Source: Hymenobacter glacieicola
Lineage (GTDB): Bacteria > Bacteroidota > Bacteroidia > Cytophagales > Hymenobacteraceae
Assembly (NCBI RefSeq): GCF_014640315.1
Contig: NZ_BMGS01000011.1
Location: forward strand, 58,125 to 122,124
Direction: 5' to 3'
Length of the DNA stretch: 64,000 nt
Shown: in pieces, positions 29,493-38,070 of the stretch
Layout: each line of letters begins with the position of its first letter
Position numbering within the stretch: the stretch's first letter is position 1
The notes under the pieces: model-generated
The model's input: the letters and a program-made list of their open reading frames with translations, nothing else
What the model was told of the DNA's origin: nothing
Database searches by the model: none
Position numbers and translations under genes: made by a program

Positions 29493-32051
29493 CTACGCCT
29501 TGCCATTGGCTGTGCTCTGAAGAAAACGGGCCAGGTGGGGAGCGGTGCGGCTTTGCTTTGACTTAATGATGGTAGCCGGCGGGCCGGCGGCTATTATCTG
29601 GCCGCCCTCATCACCGGCGCCGGGTCCGATGTCCAGCACCCAGTCGGAGGCGGCTACCACGCGCATGTCGTGCTCTACTACGATGACGGTGTTGCCCGCT
29701 TCCACTAGGCCATCAAGCTGGATGAGCAGCTTTTCTACGTCGGAGGGGTGCAGGCCGGTGGTCGGCTCGTCGAGGATGTAGAGGGAGTTGCCGCGCTGGG
29801 CCCGTTGCAGTTCGGTGGCTAGCTTGATGCGCTGGGCCTCACCGCCCGATAGTTCGGTGGCCGGCTGGCCTAGGCGCAGGTAGCCCAGCCCTACCTCGCG
29901 CAGCACCGTGAGGGCGCGCTGCACGGTGGGTTCTTCTTCGAAAAACGCCCAGGCATCGTCCACGGTCAGGCCCAGCACCTCGGCAATGTTCTTGTCGCGG
30001 TAGGTAATTTCCAGGGTTTTGGCGTTGTAGCGCGCCCCCTGGCAGACCGGGCAAGGCGCGTACACGCTGGGCAGAAACAGCAGCTCTACCATTACAAAGC
30101 CTTCGCCCTGGCAATTCTCGCAGCGCCCTTTGGCCACGTTAAAAGAAAAGCGGCCGGCATCGTAGCGGCGCTTGCGGGCGGCGGGCGTAGCGGCAAACAG
30201 CTTCCGGACGTGGTCGAAGAGGCCGGTGTAGGTAGCCATGTTGGAGCGCGGGGTGCGGCCGATGGGTTTCTGATCTACGCGCACCAGGCGCTTGATCTGC
30301 TCCATGCCGCCGGTAATTTGTCCGCCGGTTTGGGGGGTAGCGGCCCGCTCCAGAGGGTCGGCCTCTTCCTCCTCGGCGGCTACCTCCTGCCCCAGCTGCT
30401 CGGCGACCAGCTCCACCAGCACCTGACTAACCAAGCTGGACTTGCCCGAACCCGATACGCCCGTGACGGTGGTAAACACGCCCAGTGGAAACTCCACTTC
30501 AAGCTCCTGCAAGTTGTTGCGCGTGACGCCCTGCAGCCGCAGCCAGCCGGCTGGGGTGCGCGGCTGATGCGCAACCGCCTCGCGGCCAGCCCCGAACAGG
30601 AAGCGCCGCGTTTGGGAAGCCCCTACCGCGGCCAAACCGGCGGGCGCACCGCTGTACAGAATTTCGCCGCCCTGCTCCCCGGCCGCGGGCCCCACGTCCA
30701 CCAGCCAGTCGGCCTGGCGGATAACATCCAGGTTGTGCTCTACCACGAACAAAGAATTGCCAGCCTGCTTCAGGCCCTGCAGGGCGTTGAGCAGGGCCTC
30801 TGTATCCGAAGGGTGCAGGCCGGCCGAGGGCTCGTCGAGCACGTACACTACCCCAAACAGGTTGGAATACAGCTGGGTAGCCAACCGCAGCCGCTGCAAC
30901 TCCCCCGGCGACAACGTGGGCGTACTTCGCTCCAGGGCCAGGTAGCCCAGGCCCAAATCCAGCAGCACCGTTAGGCGGGCGCACAGGTCGGCGGCAATGC
31001 GCTGGGCCACGATAACCTGCTCAGGATGGGCCGCATCGTGGGGCTGGCGCGCGGCCCTGCCCTCGGCAAAGGGTCGTAGCAGCTCGGCGACCCGCTTCAG
31101 CGGCAGGCCCGACATGTCGGCAATGTCCAGGCCGGCAAACGTGACGGCCAGGGACTCGGGCCGCAGGCGCTTGCCCCGGCAGGTGGGGCACTCCGTGCTG
31201 AGCATGTACTGCAGGGCCCGCTTTTTCATGAGCGGGCTCTGGGTGGTAGCGAAGGTGTGCAGCACGTGGCGCTTGGCGCTGCTAAAGGTGCCCATGTAAT
31301 TCGGGGGCTCCCGGCGCTTAAGGGCCCGCTGGGTTTCCTGGGGCGAGTAGCCGGGGTAAACGGGCACTACGGGCTGCTCCTCGGTGAATAGGATCCAGTC
31401 GCGCTGCTCTTGGGGCAGCTCTTGCCAGGGCCGGTCCACGTCGTAGCCCAGGGTCACGAGAATGTCGCGCTGGTTTTGGCCGCCCCAGGCCTGAGGCCAG
31501 GCCGCAATGGCCCGCTCCCGGATGGTGAGCGAAGGGTCGGGCACCATGCTTTGCTCCGTTACCTCGTATATGCGGCCCAGACCGTGGCACTGCGGGCAGG
31601 CGCCCTCGGGGGTGTTAGGCGAAAAGCCCTCGGCGTACACTATGGCCTGGCCGGCGGGGTAGTCGCCGGCCCGGGAATAGAGCATGCGCACCAGGTTCGA
31701 CAGCGTGGTAACCGAGCCCACCGAGGAGCGGGTGGTGGGCGTACCGCGCTGCTGCTGCAGGGCCACGGCCGGCGGCAGCCCTTCAATCGAATCTACTTCG
31801 GGCACGGCCATCTGGTGAAACAGCCGCCGCGCGTACGGCGACACCGATTCCAGGTAGCGGCGCTGGGCCTCGGCGTAGAGCGTGCCAAAAGCCAGGGAAG
31901 ACTTGCCGGAGCCCGAAACGCCGGTGAACACGACCAGCGCATCACGCGGAATCTGTACGTCGATGTTCTTGAGGTTGTGTTCCCGCGCCCCGCGCACCTG
32001 CACGTAGCCAGTAACGTTTTGAGGGGCAGGCAAAGAATCCTTTTTTGACAT
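29493..32051 (-). CDS. UvrA-like excinuclease subunit (class II, UvrA2)
   Basis: An 852-residue protein with two ABC ATPase modules. Walker A 1 is GVSGSGKSSLAFGTL near residue 50 and Walker A 2 GVSGSGKSSLVSQVL near 520; signatures are LSPGELQRLRLA and LSGGEAQRIKLA. Zinc-binding Cys clusters appear as CPQCHGLG / CPTCRGKR and CENCQGEG / CPVCQGAR. It is shorter than standard UvrA (about 940) and lacks most of the UvrB-binding insertion, as in class II UvrA or DrrC-type proteins linked to drug or antibiotic tolerance. It is not next to uvrB or uvrC. Role in repair or resistance is open. Confidence 0.88.
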   Translation of the reverse strand: MSKKDSLPAPQNVTGYVQVRGAREHNLKNIDVQIPRDALVVFTGVSGSGKSSLAFGTLYAEAQRRYLESVSPYARRLFHQMAVPEVDSIEGLPPAVALQQQRGTPTTRSSVGSVTTLSNLVRMLYSRAGDYPAGQAIVYAEGFSPNTPEGACPQCHGLGRIYEVTEQSMVPDPSLTIRERAIAAWPQAWGGQNQRDILVTLGYDVDRPWQELPQEQRDWILFTEEQPVVPVYPGYSPQETQRALKRREPPNYMGTFSSAKRHVLHTFATTQSPLMKKRALQYMLSTECPTCRGKRLRPESLAVTFAGLDIADMSGLPLKRVAELLRPFAEGRAARQPHDAAHPEQVIVAQRIAADLCARLTVLLDLGLGYLALERSTPTLSPGELQRLRLATQLYSNLFGVVYVLDEPSAGLHPSDTEALLNALQGLKQAGNSLFVVEHNLDVIRQADWLVDVGPAAGEQGGEILYSGAPAGLAAVGASQTRRFLFGAGREAVAHQPRTPAGWLRLQGVTRNNLQELEVEFPLGVFTTVTGVSGSGKSSLVSQVLVELVAEQLGQEVAAEEEEADPLERAATPQTGGQITGGMEQIKRLVRVDQKPIGRTPRSNMATYTGLFDHVRKLFAATPAARKRRYDAGRFSFNVAKGRCENCQGEGFVMVELLFLPSVYAPCPVCQGARYNAKTLEITYRDKNIAEVLGLTVDDAWAFFEEEPTVQRALTVLREVGLGYLRLGQPATELSGGEAQRIKLATELQRAQRGNSLYILDEPTTGLHPSDVEKLLIQLDGLVEAGNTVIVVEHDMRVVAASDWVLDIGPGAGDEGGQIIAAGPPATIIKSKQSRTAPHLARFLQSTANGKA

Positions 32052-32165
32052 GGAGAAGGCAGCAACAGGGTCATTCCGAGGGCGAGAAACAAGCTACCTA
32101 TGAGCCGGCCAGCCGGTGTTCTTCCCTACCCCTGGAATAGCAATACTACTTCCCGGCCGGTAGGG

Positions 32166-32627
32166 TTATTTCAGGGGCTCCGCCGCTGGCCGCTGCTCCA
32201 GGCTTTCCGAGTTCAGGCAGTAGCGCAGGCCGCCGGGCGCCGGGCCATCCGGGAACACGTGGCCCAGGTGGGCGCCGCAGATGTTGCAGAGGGCCTCCAT
32301 GCGCTGCATGTGGTGGCTTTCGTCGAAGGCGTAGCGGATGAGGTTGCGGGCCAGGGGCTGGGTGAAGCTGGGCCAGCCCGACATGGCGTGGTACTTGGTG
32401 CTGGAGTCGAAGAGCGGGGTGGCGCAGCCCCGGCAGGCGTACACGCCGGGCTCGTAGGAGCGGCAGTAGGCGTTGCGGTAGGGCGGCTCGGTGGCTTTCT
32501 GGCGCATTACCCGAAATTGGGCGGGGCTGAGCTGGGCCTGCCACTGGGCCTCCGACAGTTCCAGCCGACGCGGGGGTTCGGGGTTGCTGTATTTGGCGAA
32601 TGTAAGCACGTCTATCCAGCGGAGCAT
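32166..32627 (-). CDS. msrB: Peptide-methionine (R)-S-oxide reductase
   Basis: A 153-residue MsrB, which reduces the R form of methionine sulfoxide in proteins. The two zinc-binding CxxC pairs are CRGC and CNIC, the core motif is YHAMSGWPSF, and the catalytic Cys is in LRYCLNSESL (family RYC.NS). The start at 32627 (MLRWIDVLTFAKY) fits relatives; the upstream start at 32711 would add unsupported residues. It has no MsrA partner in the window. SelO, another redox-stress gene, lies 2 kb away. Cytoplasmic: no signal peptide is present. Confidence 0.9.
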   Translation of the reverse strand: MLRWIDVLTFAKYSNPEPPRRLELSEAQWQAQLSPAQFRVMRQKATEPPYRNAYCRSYEPGVYACRGCATPLFDSSTKYHAMSGWPSFTQPLARNLIRYAFDESHHMQRMEALCNICGAHLGHVFPDGPAPGGLRYCLNSESLEQRPAAEPLK

Positions 32628-32716
32628 ACTACCTTTGAGGTCAGGGGTGGAAAAGAAAGAGGGCGGGTTTTGTAGGATTTGGACGAAGTTGAACGCGGTT
32701 GCTAGCCGCACGTGGC

Positions 32717-33109
32717 ATGGAATATTTGTACGAAACCGCTTCTCTTTCTATTGGCTACGACCCCGACCACCAGTGGCTGTACGTGGAGTGGAAAGGCGTG
32801 CACGATGCCACCTCAGCGCAGACGGGCGGCGAGCTGGTGCTGCAGTACCTGAAGCAGCGCCCCTGCCACAAAATGCTCAACGACAACAGCCAGGTAACCA
32901 GCGGCTGGGAGCAGGGCGCCAAGTGGGTAGGCAGCCAGTACTACCGCATGCTGGCCGAGGAAGGCATGCACTTTGTGGCCTGGGTGTGCCCGGCCCATTG
33001 GTCGGCGCGCAAGTCCATGGATACGGCCATGCAGTTCGTTACCCAGCCGGTGGTAGTACTCTTTGATGACGTGGCCACCGCCTACGGCTGGCTGGTGCGC
33101 CAGGCCTGA
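32717..33109 (+). CDS. SpoIIAA/STAS-like hypothetical protein
   Basis: A 130-residue soluble protein beginning MEYLYETASLSIGYDPDHQW. Predicted strands and helices alternate (WLYVEWKGVHDATSAQTGGE, KMLNDNSQVT, MHFVAWVCPAHW, VVVLFDDVATAYGWL), a pattern found in the small SpoIIAA-like/STAS-type proteins of Cytophagales. The reading frame is well isolated and the start is an ATG preceded by tacctttg at 32630-32637, which matches the Bacteroidota -7 element. Function unknown. It is divergent from msrB. Confidence 0.6.
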   Translation: MEYLYETASLSIGYDPDHQWLYVEWKGVHDATSAQTGGELVLQYLKQRPCHKMLNDNSQVTSGWEQGAKWVGSQYYRMLAEEGMHFVAWVCPAHWSARKSMDTAMQFVTQPVVVLFDDVATAYGWLVRQA

Positions 33110-33184
33110 GCAGCCGTTCCGCCCGCACCCCAGGGACTTAACTACGGGGACATTTTCAGCCGCTTCCCTACCCCACGCAGTTGC

Positions 33185-34504
33185 CTAGAGCTGGGCTAGG
33201 TGCGTCTGAATTTCGGCCAGCAATGGGCGGGCCGCTACCTCGGGCTGCAGGCACTGCTGCTGCAAAGCCAGCAGGCTCTGGTATGTAGCAGCCGCCGCGG
33301 CCGGCACCTCGGTGCGGGTCAGCAGTTCTTCCAGCAAGCAGCCAAAGGCTCGGGTCTCCAGGCGCTGCAATGCCTGGGCGGTACTGGGGTCGGCGGGGTT
33401 GAAAAAGCAAGCTGCCCCAAAGTCGCTTAGCAGGGAGTCGCCGGCCGGGGTGTGCAGGATGTTGTGGGCGTACAAGTCGCCGTGCAGGATGCCGCGGGCG
33501 TGCAAGTGCGCCGTGGCCCCGGCAATGCCGCGCGCCAGGCGTAGGGTAGCCCCTAGGTCGAAGCGCAGGTCGGGGGCGTACACGTCGCGGGTGCAGGTGG
33601 CGAAGCTGGGCGGGCCAGCCAGGTTCCGGAAGGCCGGATCAATCAGTTCCAGCACCAGCCCCTCCGTGTCCGCATGATTGGCCACCTTGCCCTTCACCGC
33701 CACCAGGTTGGGGTGCACGCCCGCACTCATGCAGGCTACCATCTCGCTACGGGGCAGTCCGTCGCTGGTGAGGGCACCCTTAAACAGCTTTACCGCCACG
33801 GCTTCAGCAGGGGTGGCCGGCTGCTGCCACTGGGCCCGGTAGATCCAGCCCGAAGCGCCTTCCCCGAGCTGCTGCTCTATCCGTAGGCTGTCCCAGGCAA
33901 TGCCCCTAATAGGATTACGATTTTCGGCAGCGGCTTCGGCCGGCTCACTACATGGGTTGCCGGCAAAGGCCAGCCAGGTCAGACGGGGCATGGTCAGCAG
34001 CCACGCCGGCAGGCTGGTAAAGCGGTTGGCCGCTAGGCGCAGCAGCTCCAGGTTGGTGCACCAAGCCAAGGTTTCGGGCAGCTGTTCCAGGTGGTTGCCG
34101 GCCAGCATGAGCTTCTGCAACTGCGGGCAATTGCCAATTTCCGGGGGGAGTTCACCAAGCTGATTGTCGGTCAGAATCAGCCAGCGCAGCTTGGGGGGCA
34201 GAGCCGCGGCCGGCAGCACCTGAATCTGGTTGGCCTTAAACCCGACCATGCTCAGCTCCGGGCACTGGCCCAGCACCTCGGGCACAGCAGCAAACTGGTT
34301 GTCGGAGCAAAACAGAATACGCAGCTTCCGGAGCCTGCCCAAATCCGGGGGCAGCACCGAGAGGCGGTTGCCGCTCAGGTTCAGGATTTCCAGCGTATCG
34401 GCCAGGTCGAAAATCTCCCGGGGAAACTCCGTCAGGTCTTCCGATAAATCGAGGCGGGTAGTCCCCGCTAACTTTCCGGCGCGCAATTGGTCAAGCGTGT
34501 GCAT
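33185..34504 (-). CDS. Leucine-rich repeat protein kinase
   Basis: A 439-residue protein joining N-terminal leucine-rich repeats (about residues 15-190, repeats of the form L..L.L..N.L..LP, for example LEILNLSGNRLSVLP and LRWLILTDNQLGELP) to a eukaryotic-like kinase domain (about 215-435). Kinase motifs: glycine loop GEGASGWIYRA, Lys in AVKLFKG, catalytic loop HGDLYAHNILH (HxDxxxxN with D present) and metal loop LSDFGAACF. Without a signal peptide or span it is cytoplasmic. The start at 34504 (MHTLDQLRAGKLAG) is chosen because the longer form adds residues that do not match. Bacterial LRR-kinases of this type are known but their substrates are not. Confidence 0.85.
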   Translation of the reverse strand: MHTLDQLRAGKLAGTTRLDLSEDLTEFPREIFDLADTLEILNLSGNRLSVLPPDLGRLRKLRILFCSDNQFAAVPEVLGQCPELSMVGFKANQIQVLPAAALPPKLRWLILTDNQLGELPPEIGNCPQLQKLMLAGNHLEQLPETLAWCTNLELLRLAANRFTSLPAWLLTMPRLTWLAFAGNPCSEPAEAAAENRNPIRGIAWDSLRIEQQLGEGASGWIYRAQWQQPATPAEAVAVKLFKGALTSDGLPRSEMVACMSAGVHPNLVAVKGKVANHADTEGLVLELIDPAFRNLAGPPSFATCTRDVYAPDLRFDLGATLRLARGIAGATAHLHARGILHGDLYAHNILHTPAGDSLLSDFGAACFFNPADPSTAQALQRLETRAFGCLLEELLTRTEVPAAAAATYQSLLALQQQCLQPEVAARPLLAEIQTHLAQL

Positions 34505-34586
34505 GCGGCAAAGGTCGGCAAGGAAGCCCGGACGCGCATCATGCCCCCTCGGAGCGGGTAGTAGAAAAGAGGCAAGAATGAACGCA

Positions 34587-34631
34587 AAAACGCCAGTCAT
34601 TCCTCGTCTCACTCGGTATGACTGGCGTTTT
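34587..34631. terminator. Rho-independent hairpin after selO
   Basis: A perfect 14-bp stem (aaaacgccagtcat with atgactggcgtttt) and a 17-nt loop, with A/T runs on both sides. It lies 65 bp beyond the stop of the minus-strand SelO gene at 34696 and upstream of the LRR kinase. Confidence 0.8.
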
Positions 34632-34695
34632 AATCCACCTGTTTCGGCGGGGCAGCTAGTATGCAGGGGCAGCACGCCCCTGCCCTATTCCCGGC

Positions 34696-36297
34696 TTACG
34701 AGCTGCACGAGAGGGTAGCGCTGCCCGGCTTTTCGCGGGCCCAGTCGGGGCGTTTGGCGGCTAGCTCCTCGTGCTCGGGCTGCTCATCGAAGGGCTTTTT
34801 CAGCACCTCCATCAGGCGGTTCAGCCCCGACAAGTCGCCGGCTTCGGCGGCTTCAATGGCCTGCTGGGCCAGGTAGTTGCGCAGCACGTACTTGGGGTTG
34901 GCGCGCAGCATCTTTTCCTGAATAGCCTCCGGGCTGGCCTGCTCCTGCTGCAAGCGCAGGAAGTACCGATGCAGCCATTGCAGCAAGTTCTGCTCCTCAT
35001 TGGGGGCCATGGTATAGGCCGCCGCGGCCAGCAGCTCCCGCCACTGGGCCTCCCCGTTTTCGGGAGCTTTCAGCAGGGCGGGCGCGGTGTGCGAGAGGTG
35101 GCGGAAAAACAGGGTCATGTCTACCTCTGACTCGGCCAGGGTCTGCTCCAAGGCCTCGAACAGGGCCTGATCTTCTGCCTGGTGTAAGGAAGTGAGGCCG
35201 AGCTTGTGCAGCAGCATCTCGTGACGGGTGTTTTCCAGGGTGCTGATGTACACGTCGAGCGCCGGGTTCAGCACCTCCACGCCCGCTACCAGCGGCAACA
35301 GGGCCTGGCCCAGCTGCATCAGGTTCCAGAGGGCCACCTTGGGCTGCTGCCCGAAGGCGTAGCGCCGGCCGCCGAAATCGGTGGTATTGGGCGTCCAGTC
35401 GGGGTCGTAGGGTTCCAGCCAGCCGTAGGGGCCGTAGTCGATGGTCAGGCCCAGAATGCTCATGTTGTCGGTATTCATCACGCCGTGCACAAAGCCCACC
35501 GACTGCCAGTGCGCAATCATGATGGCCGTGCGGCGGCAGATTTCGGCAAACCAGCGCGCGTACACCTCCGGCGAAGGCTCGCCCAGCTCGGGGTAGTAGC
35601 GTCGGATAACGTAGTCGGCCAGGGCGCGCAGGTTGTCCATTTCGCCGGTGGCCAGGAAAATTTGAAAGCTGCCGAAGCGCACGAAGGTAGGCGCCACCCG
35701 GGCCACAATGGCGCCGGGCTCGGGCCGTGGGTTGCCGTTGTAGAACATGTCGCGCACTACCATGTCGCCGGTGGCTACCAGACTCAGGGCCCGGGTGGTG
35801 GGCACGCCCAGGTAGTGCATGGCCTCGGAGCAGAGAAACTCGCGCACAGAGGAGCGCAGCACGGCCCGCCCATCGGCCCGGCGGGAGTAGGGCGTGGGGC
35901 CAGCGCCTTTCAGCTGCACTTCCCAGGTGGTGCCGTCGGTGGCCGTTAGCTCACCCAAGGACATGGCCCGGCCGTCGCCGAGCTGCCCGGCCCAGTTGCC
36001 GAACTGGTGGCCGCCGTAGCGGGCAGCAAAGGGTTTCATGCTGGGAGCCAGGCGGTTGCCGGCCAGCACCTCCACGGCCGGGCCCCGCTCCGGGGGGCGC
36101 GTCAGGCCCAGGAAAGCGGCCAGCTCCTCAGACCAGGCCAGCAGCTGCGGGTCGGCAACGGGGGTGGGCTCCACGCGGGAGTAGTGGTAGCCGGGCACCT
36201 GCCGCGGCCGTTTGTCGAGGGAAGCCTCGCCGCGCAGCTCATCCACAAAGGAATTCTGAAACGGGGCCTGCTCTATGGAATGGGGGGTAGTAGACAT
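34696..36297 (-). CDS. selO: SelO family protein AMPylase
   Basis: A 533-residue SelO (YdiU/UPF0061) protein. This pseudokinase transfers AMP to Ser, Thr or Tyr of target proteins and is linked to oxidative stress. Marks: FAARYGGHQFGNWAGQLGDG at about 88-107, VQLKGAGPTPYSR at about 128-140, RSSVREFLCSEAMHYLG, and the catalytic-loop equivalent FVHGVMNTDNMSILG with the Asp of TIDYGPYGWLEPYDP as the second metal ligand. The animal selenocysteine is absent, as in most bacterial members. It is close in length to the family norm (about 480-520) and is a single-gene unit with its own terminator. Confidence 0.92.
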   Translation of the reverse strand: MSTTPHSIEQAPFQNSFVDELRGEASLDKRPRQVPGYHYSRVEPTPVADPQLLAWSEELAAFLGLTRPPERGPAVEVLAGNRLAPSMKPFAARYGGHQFGNWAGQLGDGRAMSLGELTATDGTTWEVQLKGAGPTPYSRRADGRAVLRSSVREFLCSEAMHYLGVPTTRALSLVATGDMVVRDMFYNGNPRPEPGAIVARVAPTFVRFGSFQIFLATGEMDNLRALADYVIRRYYPELGEPSPEVYARWFAEICRRTAIMIAHWQSVGFVHGVMNTDNMSILGLTIDYGPYGWLEPYDPDWTPNTTDFGGRRYAFGQQPKVALWNLMQLGQALLPLVAGVEVLNPALDVYISTLENTRHEMLLHKLGLTSLHQAEDQALFEALEQTLAESEVDMTLFFRHLSHTAPALLKAPENGEAQWRELLAAAAYTMAPNEEQNLLQWLHRYFLRLQQEQASPEAIQEKMLRANPKYVLRNYLAQQAIEAAEAGDLSGLNRLMEVLKKPFDEQPEHEELAAKRPDWAREKPGSATLSCSS

Positions 36298-36496
36298 AGG
36301 AAAGTAAGCTAAGGGGGCCTTGCTTGGGCGGCCCCCGCCCCTCGAAAACGCGAATCAGGCCCACAAGTTTCCGCTGGGCGGGCCCGGAAAACGGCTAGCT
36401 GAACGGTACGGCGGACCTCCCCCCGGCCCCAACCTCGACCATAACCTCCGACCCCCAAACCGCGCTACACCTGCTACCACCTACCCTACTCTCTCC

Positions 36497-37927
36497 ATGG
36501 CAACTCAGAAGCTGCGCGGCAACGACCTGCGCAAAATTGGCTACCCCGAAGGCCGGGCCACTACCCTGGCCCTGGATATTCTGGAGGACCGCCAGCTCAA
36601 GAACCTCGACAAAGGCAGCGCCCTGGCCCTGCTTCAGAAAATAAAGGCCGACCCCTACGCCTACCTCCGCGACTCGCTGTGGCGGGAGCTGGCCAAGGAG
36701 TTCGTACCCGACCCCAGCCGCGACGTCAGCCTCAGCCCCGACGTAAAAGACTACCGCCGCTACGGGGAGGCCTTTATCGAGGACGGCGCCCGCAAGCAGA
36801 TGGACACGGCCATGAAGCTGCCCGTGACCCTGGACGGAGCCCTCATGCCCGACGCCCACCAGGGCTACGGCCTGCCCATTGGCGGGGTGCTGGCCGTGGA
36901 TAACGCCGTGATTCCCTACGGCGTGGGCATGGACATCGGCTGCCGCATGGCCCTGTCGGTATTTCCTTTGCCCCCACGCTACCTGGAGCAGCGCACCCAA
37001 GAACTGAAAAAGCTGCTGCACAACCACACTCGTTTCGGGGCTAAGGAAGTGTTTAAGAACCCCACCCACGACCCGATTCTGGACCGGCCCGAGTTTCGGG
37101 AAATTCCGGTGGTCAAGGGCAAGCGGGAGGCCGCCATCAACCAGCTGGGCTCCTCGGGCTCGGGCAACCACTTCGTGGAGTGGGGCGTGGTCGATATCAC
37201 CACCGAAGACAACGAGCTGGGCGTACCCATCGGCCAGTATTTGGGGCTGCTGTCCCATTCCGGCTCCCGGGGGCTGGGGGCGGCCATTGCCCAACATTAC
37301 ACCAAGGTAGCCATGCAGAAGTGCCCCCTGCCCCCGGAGGCGCGCTACCTGGCCTGGCTCGACCTTGCTTCGCAGGAGGGCCAGGAATACTGGCGGGCCA
37401 TGAACTTGGCCGGCGACTACGCCTCGGCCTGTCACCACGATATTCACCGCCGCTTGAGCCTAGCCCTGGGCGAGAAACCCCTGGCCAAAGTGGAAAATCA
37501 CCACAACTTTGCCTGGAAGGAAACCCTGCCCGATGGGCGCGAGGCCATTGTGCATCGCAAGGGCGCTACCCCCGCCGGGCAGGGCGTACTCGGCGTGATT
37601 CCGGGCTCAATGACGGCCCCAGGCTTTATTGTGCGGGGCCGCGGCGAGCAGGACTCCATCCAGTCGGCTTCGCACGGGGCGGGGCGGCGGCTTTCCCGCA
37701 CCCAGGCCAAGCAGCAGGTGTCGGAAGGCGAACTGCGCCGCCTGCTGCGCGACCAGGGCATTGAGCTGATTGGCGGCGGGCTCGACGAAGCGCCCCAGGC
37801 CTACAAGGACATTCACCAGGTAATGGCCCACCAGCAGGACCTGGTCGATGTGCTGGGTTCCTTCCGCCCCCGCATTGTGCGCATGGATGCCGGCGGTGGG
37901 GGCAAAAGCAAGTACGGCGGCGAGTAA
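36497..37927 (+). CDS. rtcB: RtcB-type RNA ligase
   Basis: A 476-residue RtcB, the GTP- and Mn-dependent ligase that joins 2',3'-cyclic phosphate and 5'-OH RNA ends. Visible family motifs: DAHQGYGLPIGGVLA, GMDIGCRMAL with the metal-binding Cys, SSGSGNHFVEWG, LSHSGSRGLG, and ASHGAGRRLSR with the guanylylated His. The start MATQKLRGNDLRKIGYP is chosen because the 59-residue extension from 36320 does not match. No RtcA, RtcR or tRNA gene is nearby, so it probably acts as a stand-alone tRNA or rRNA repair ligase. A shared hairpin follows the gene. Confidence 0.92.
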   Translation: MATQKLRGNDLRKIGYPEGRATTLALDILEDRQLKNLDKGSALALLQKIKADPYAYLRDSLWRELAKEFVPDPSRDVSLSPDVKDYRRYGEAFIEDGARKQMDTAMKLPVTLDGALMPDAHQGYGLPIGGVLAVDNAVIPYGVGMDIGCRMALSVFPLPPRYLEQRTQELKKLLHNHTRFGAKEVFKNPTHDPILDRPEFREIPVVKGKREAAINQLGSSGSGNHFVEWGVVDITTEDNELGVPIGQYLGLLSHSGSRGLGAAIAQHYTKVAMQKCPLPPEARYLAWLDLASQEGQEYWRAMNLAGDYASACHHDIHRRLSLALGEKPLAKVENHHNFAWKETLPDGREAIVHRKGATPAGQGVLGVIPGSMTAPGFIVRGRGEQDSIQSASHGAGRRLSRTQAKQQVSEGELRRLLRDQGIELIGGGLDEAPQAYKDIHQVMAHQQDLVDVLGSFRPRIVRMDAGGGGKSKYGGE

Positions 37928-37955
37928 GCAGGAATCAACACCAGATAACTCAACC

Positions 37956-38000
37956 CGAAGCCCGTCAGGTTTTGCCTCCGGCACTGCCTGATGGGCTTCG
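37956..38000. terminator. Bidirectional hairpin after rtcB
   Basis: Arms cgaagcccgtcagg and cctgatgggcttcg pair over 14 bp with one G-T type mismatch and a loop of 17 nt. It is located between the convergent RtcB and GMC oxidoreductase genes and can serve both. Confidence 0.75.
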
Positions 38001-38070
38001 TTATATCCCGGACCATGGATACGGTCAAACCTATCAGGTGTAGCTCGTAGGGTTGGGGTAGGCCCTGCGC

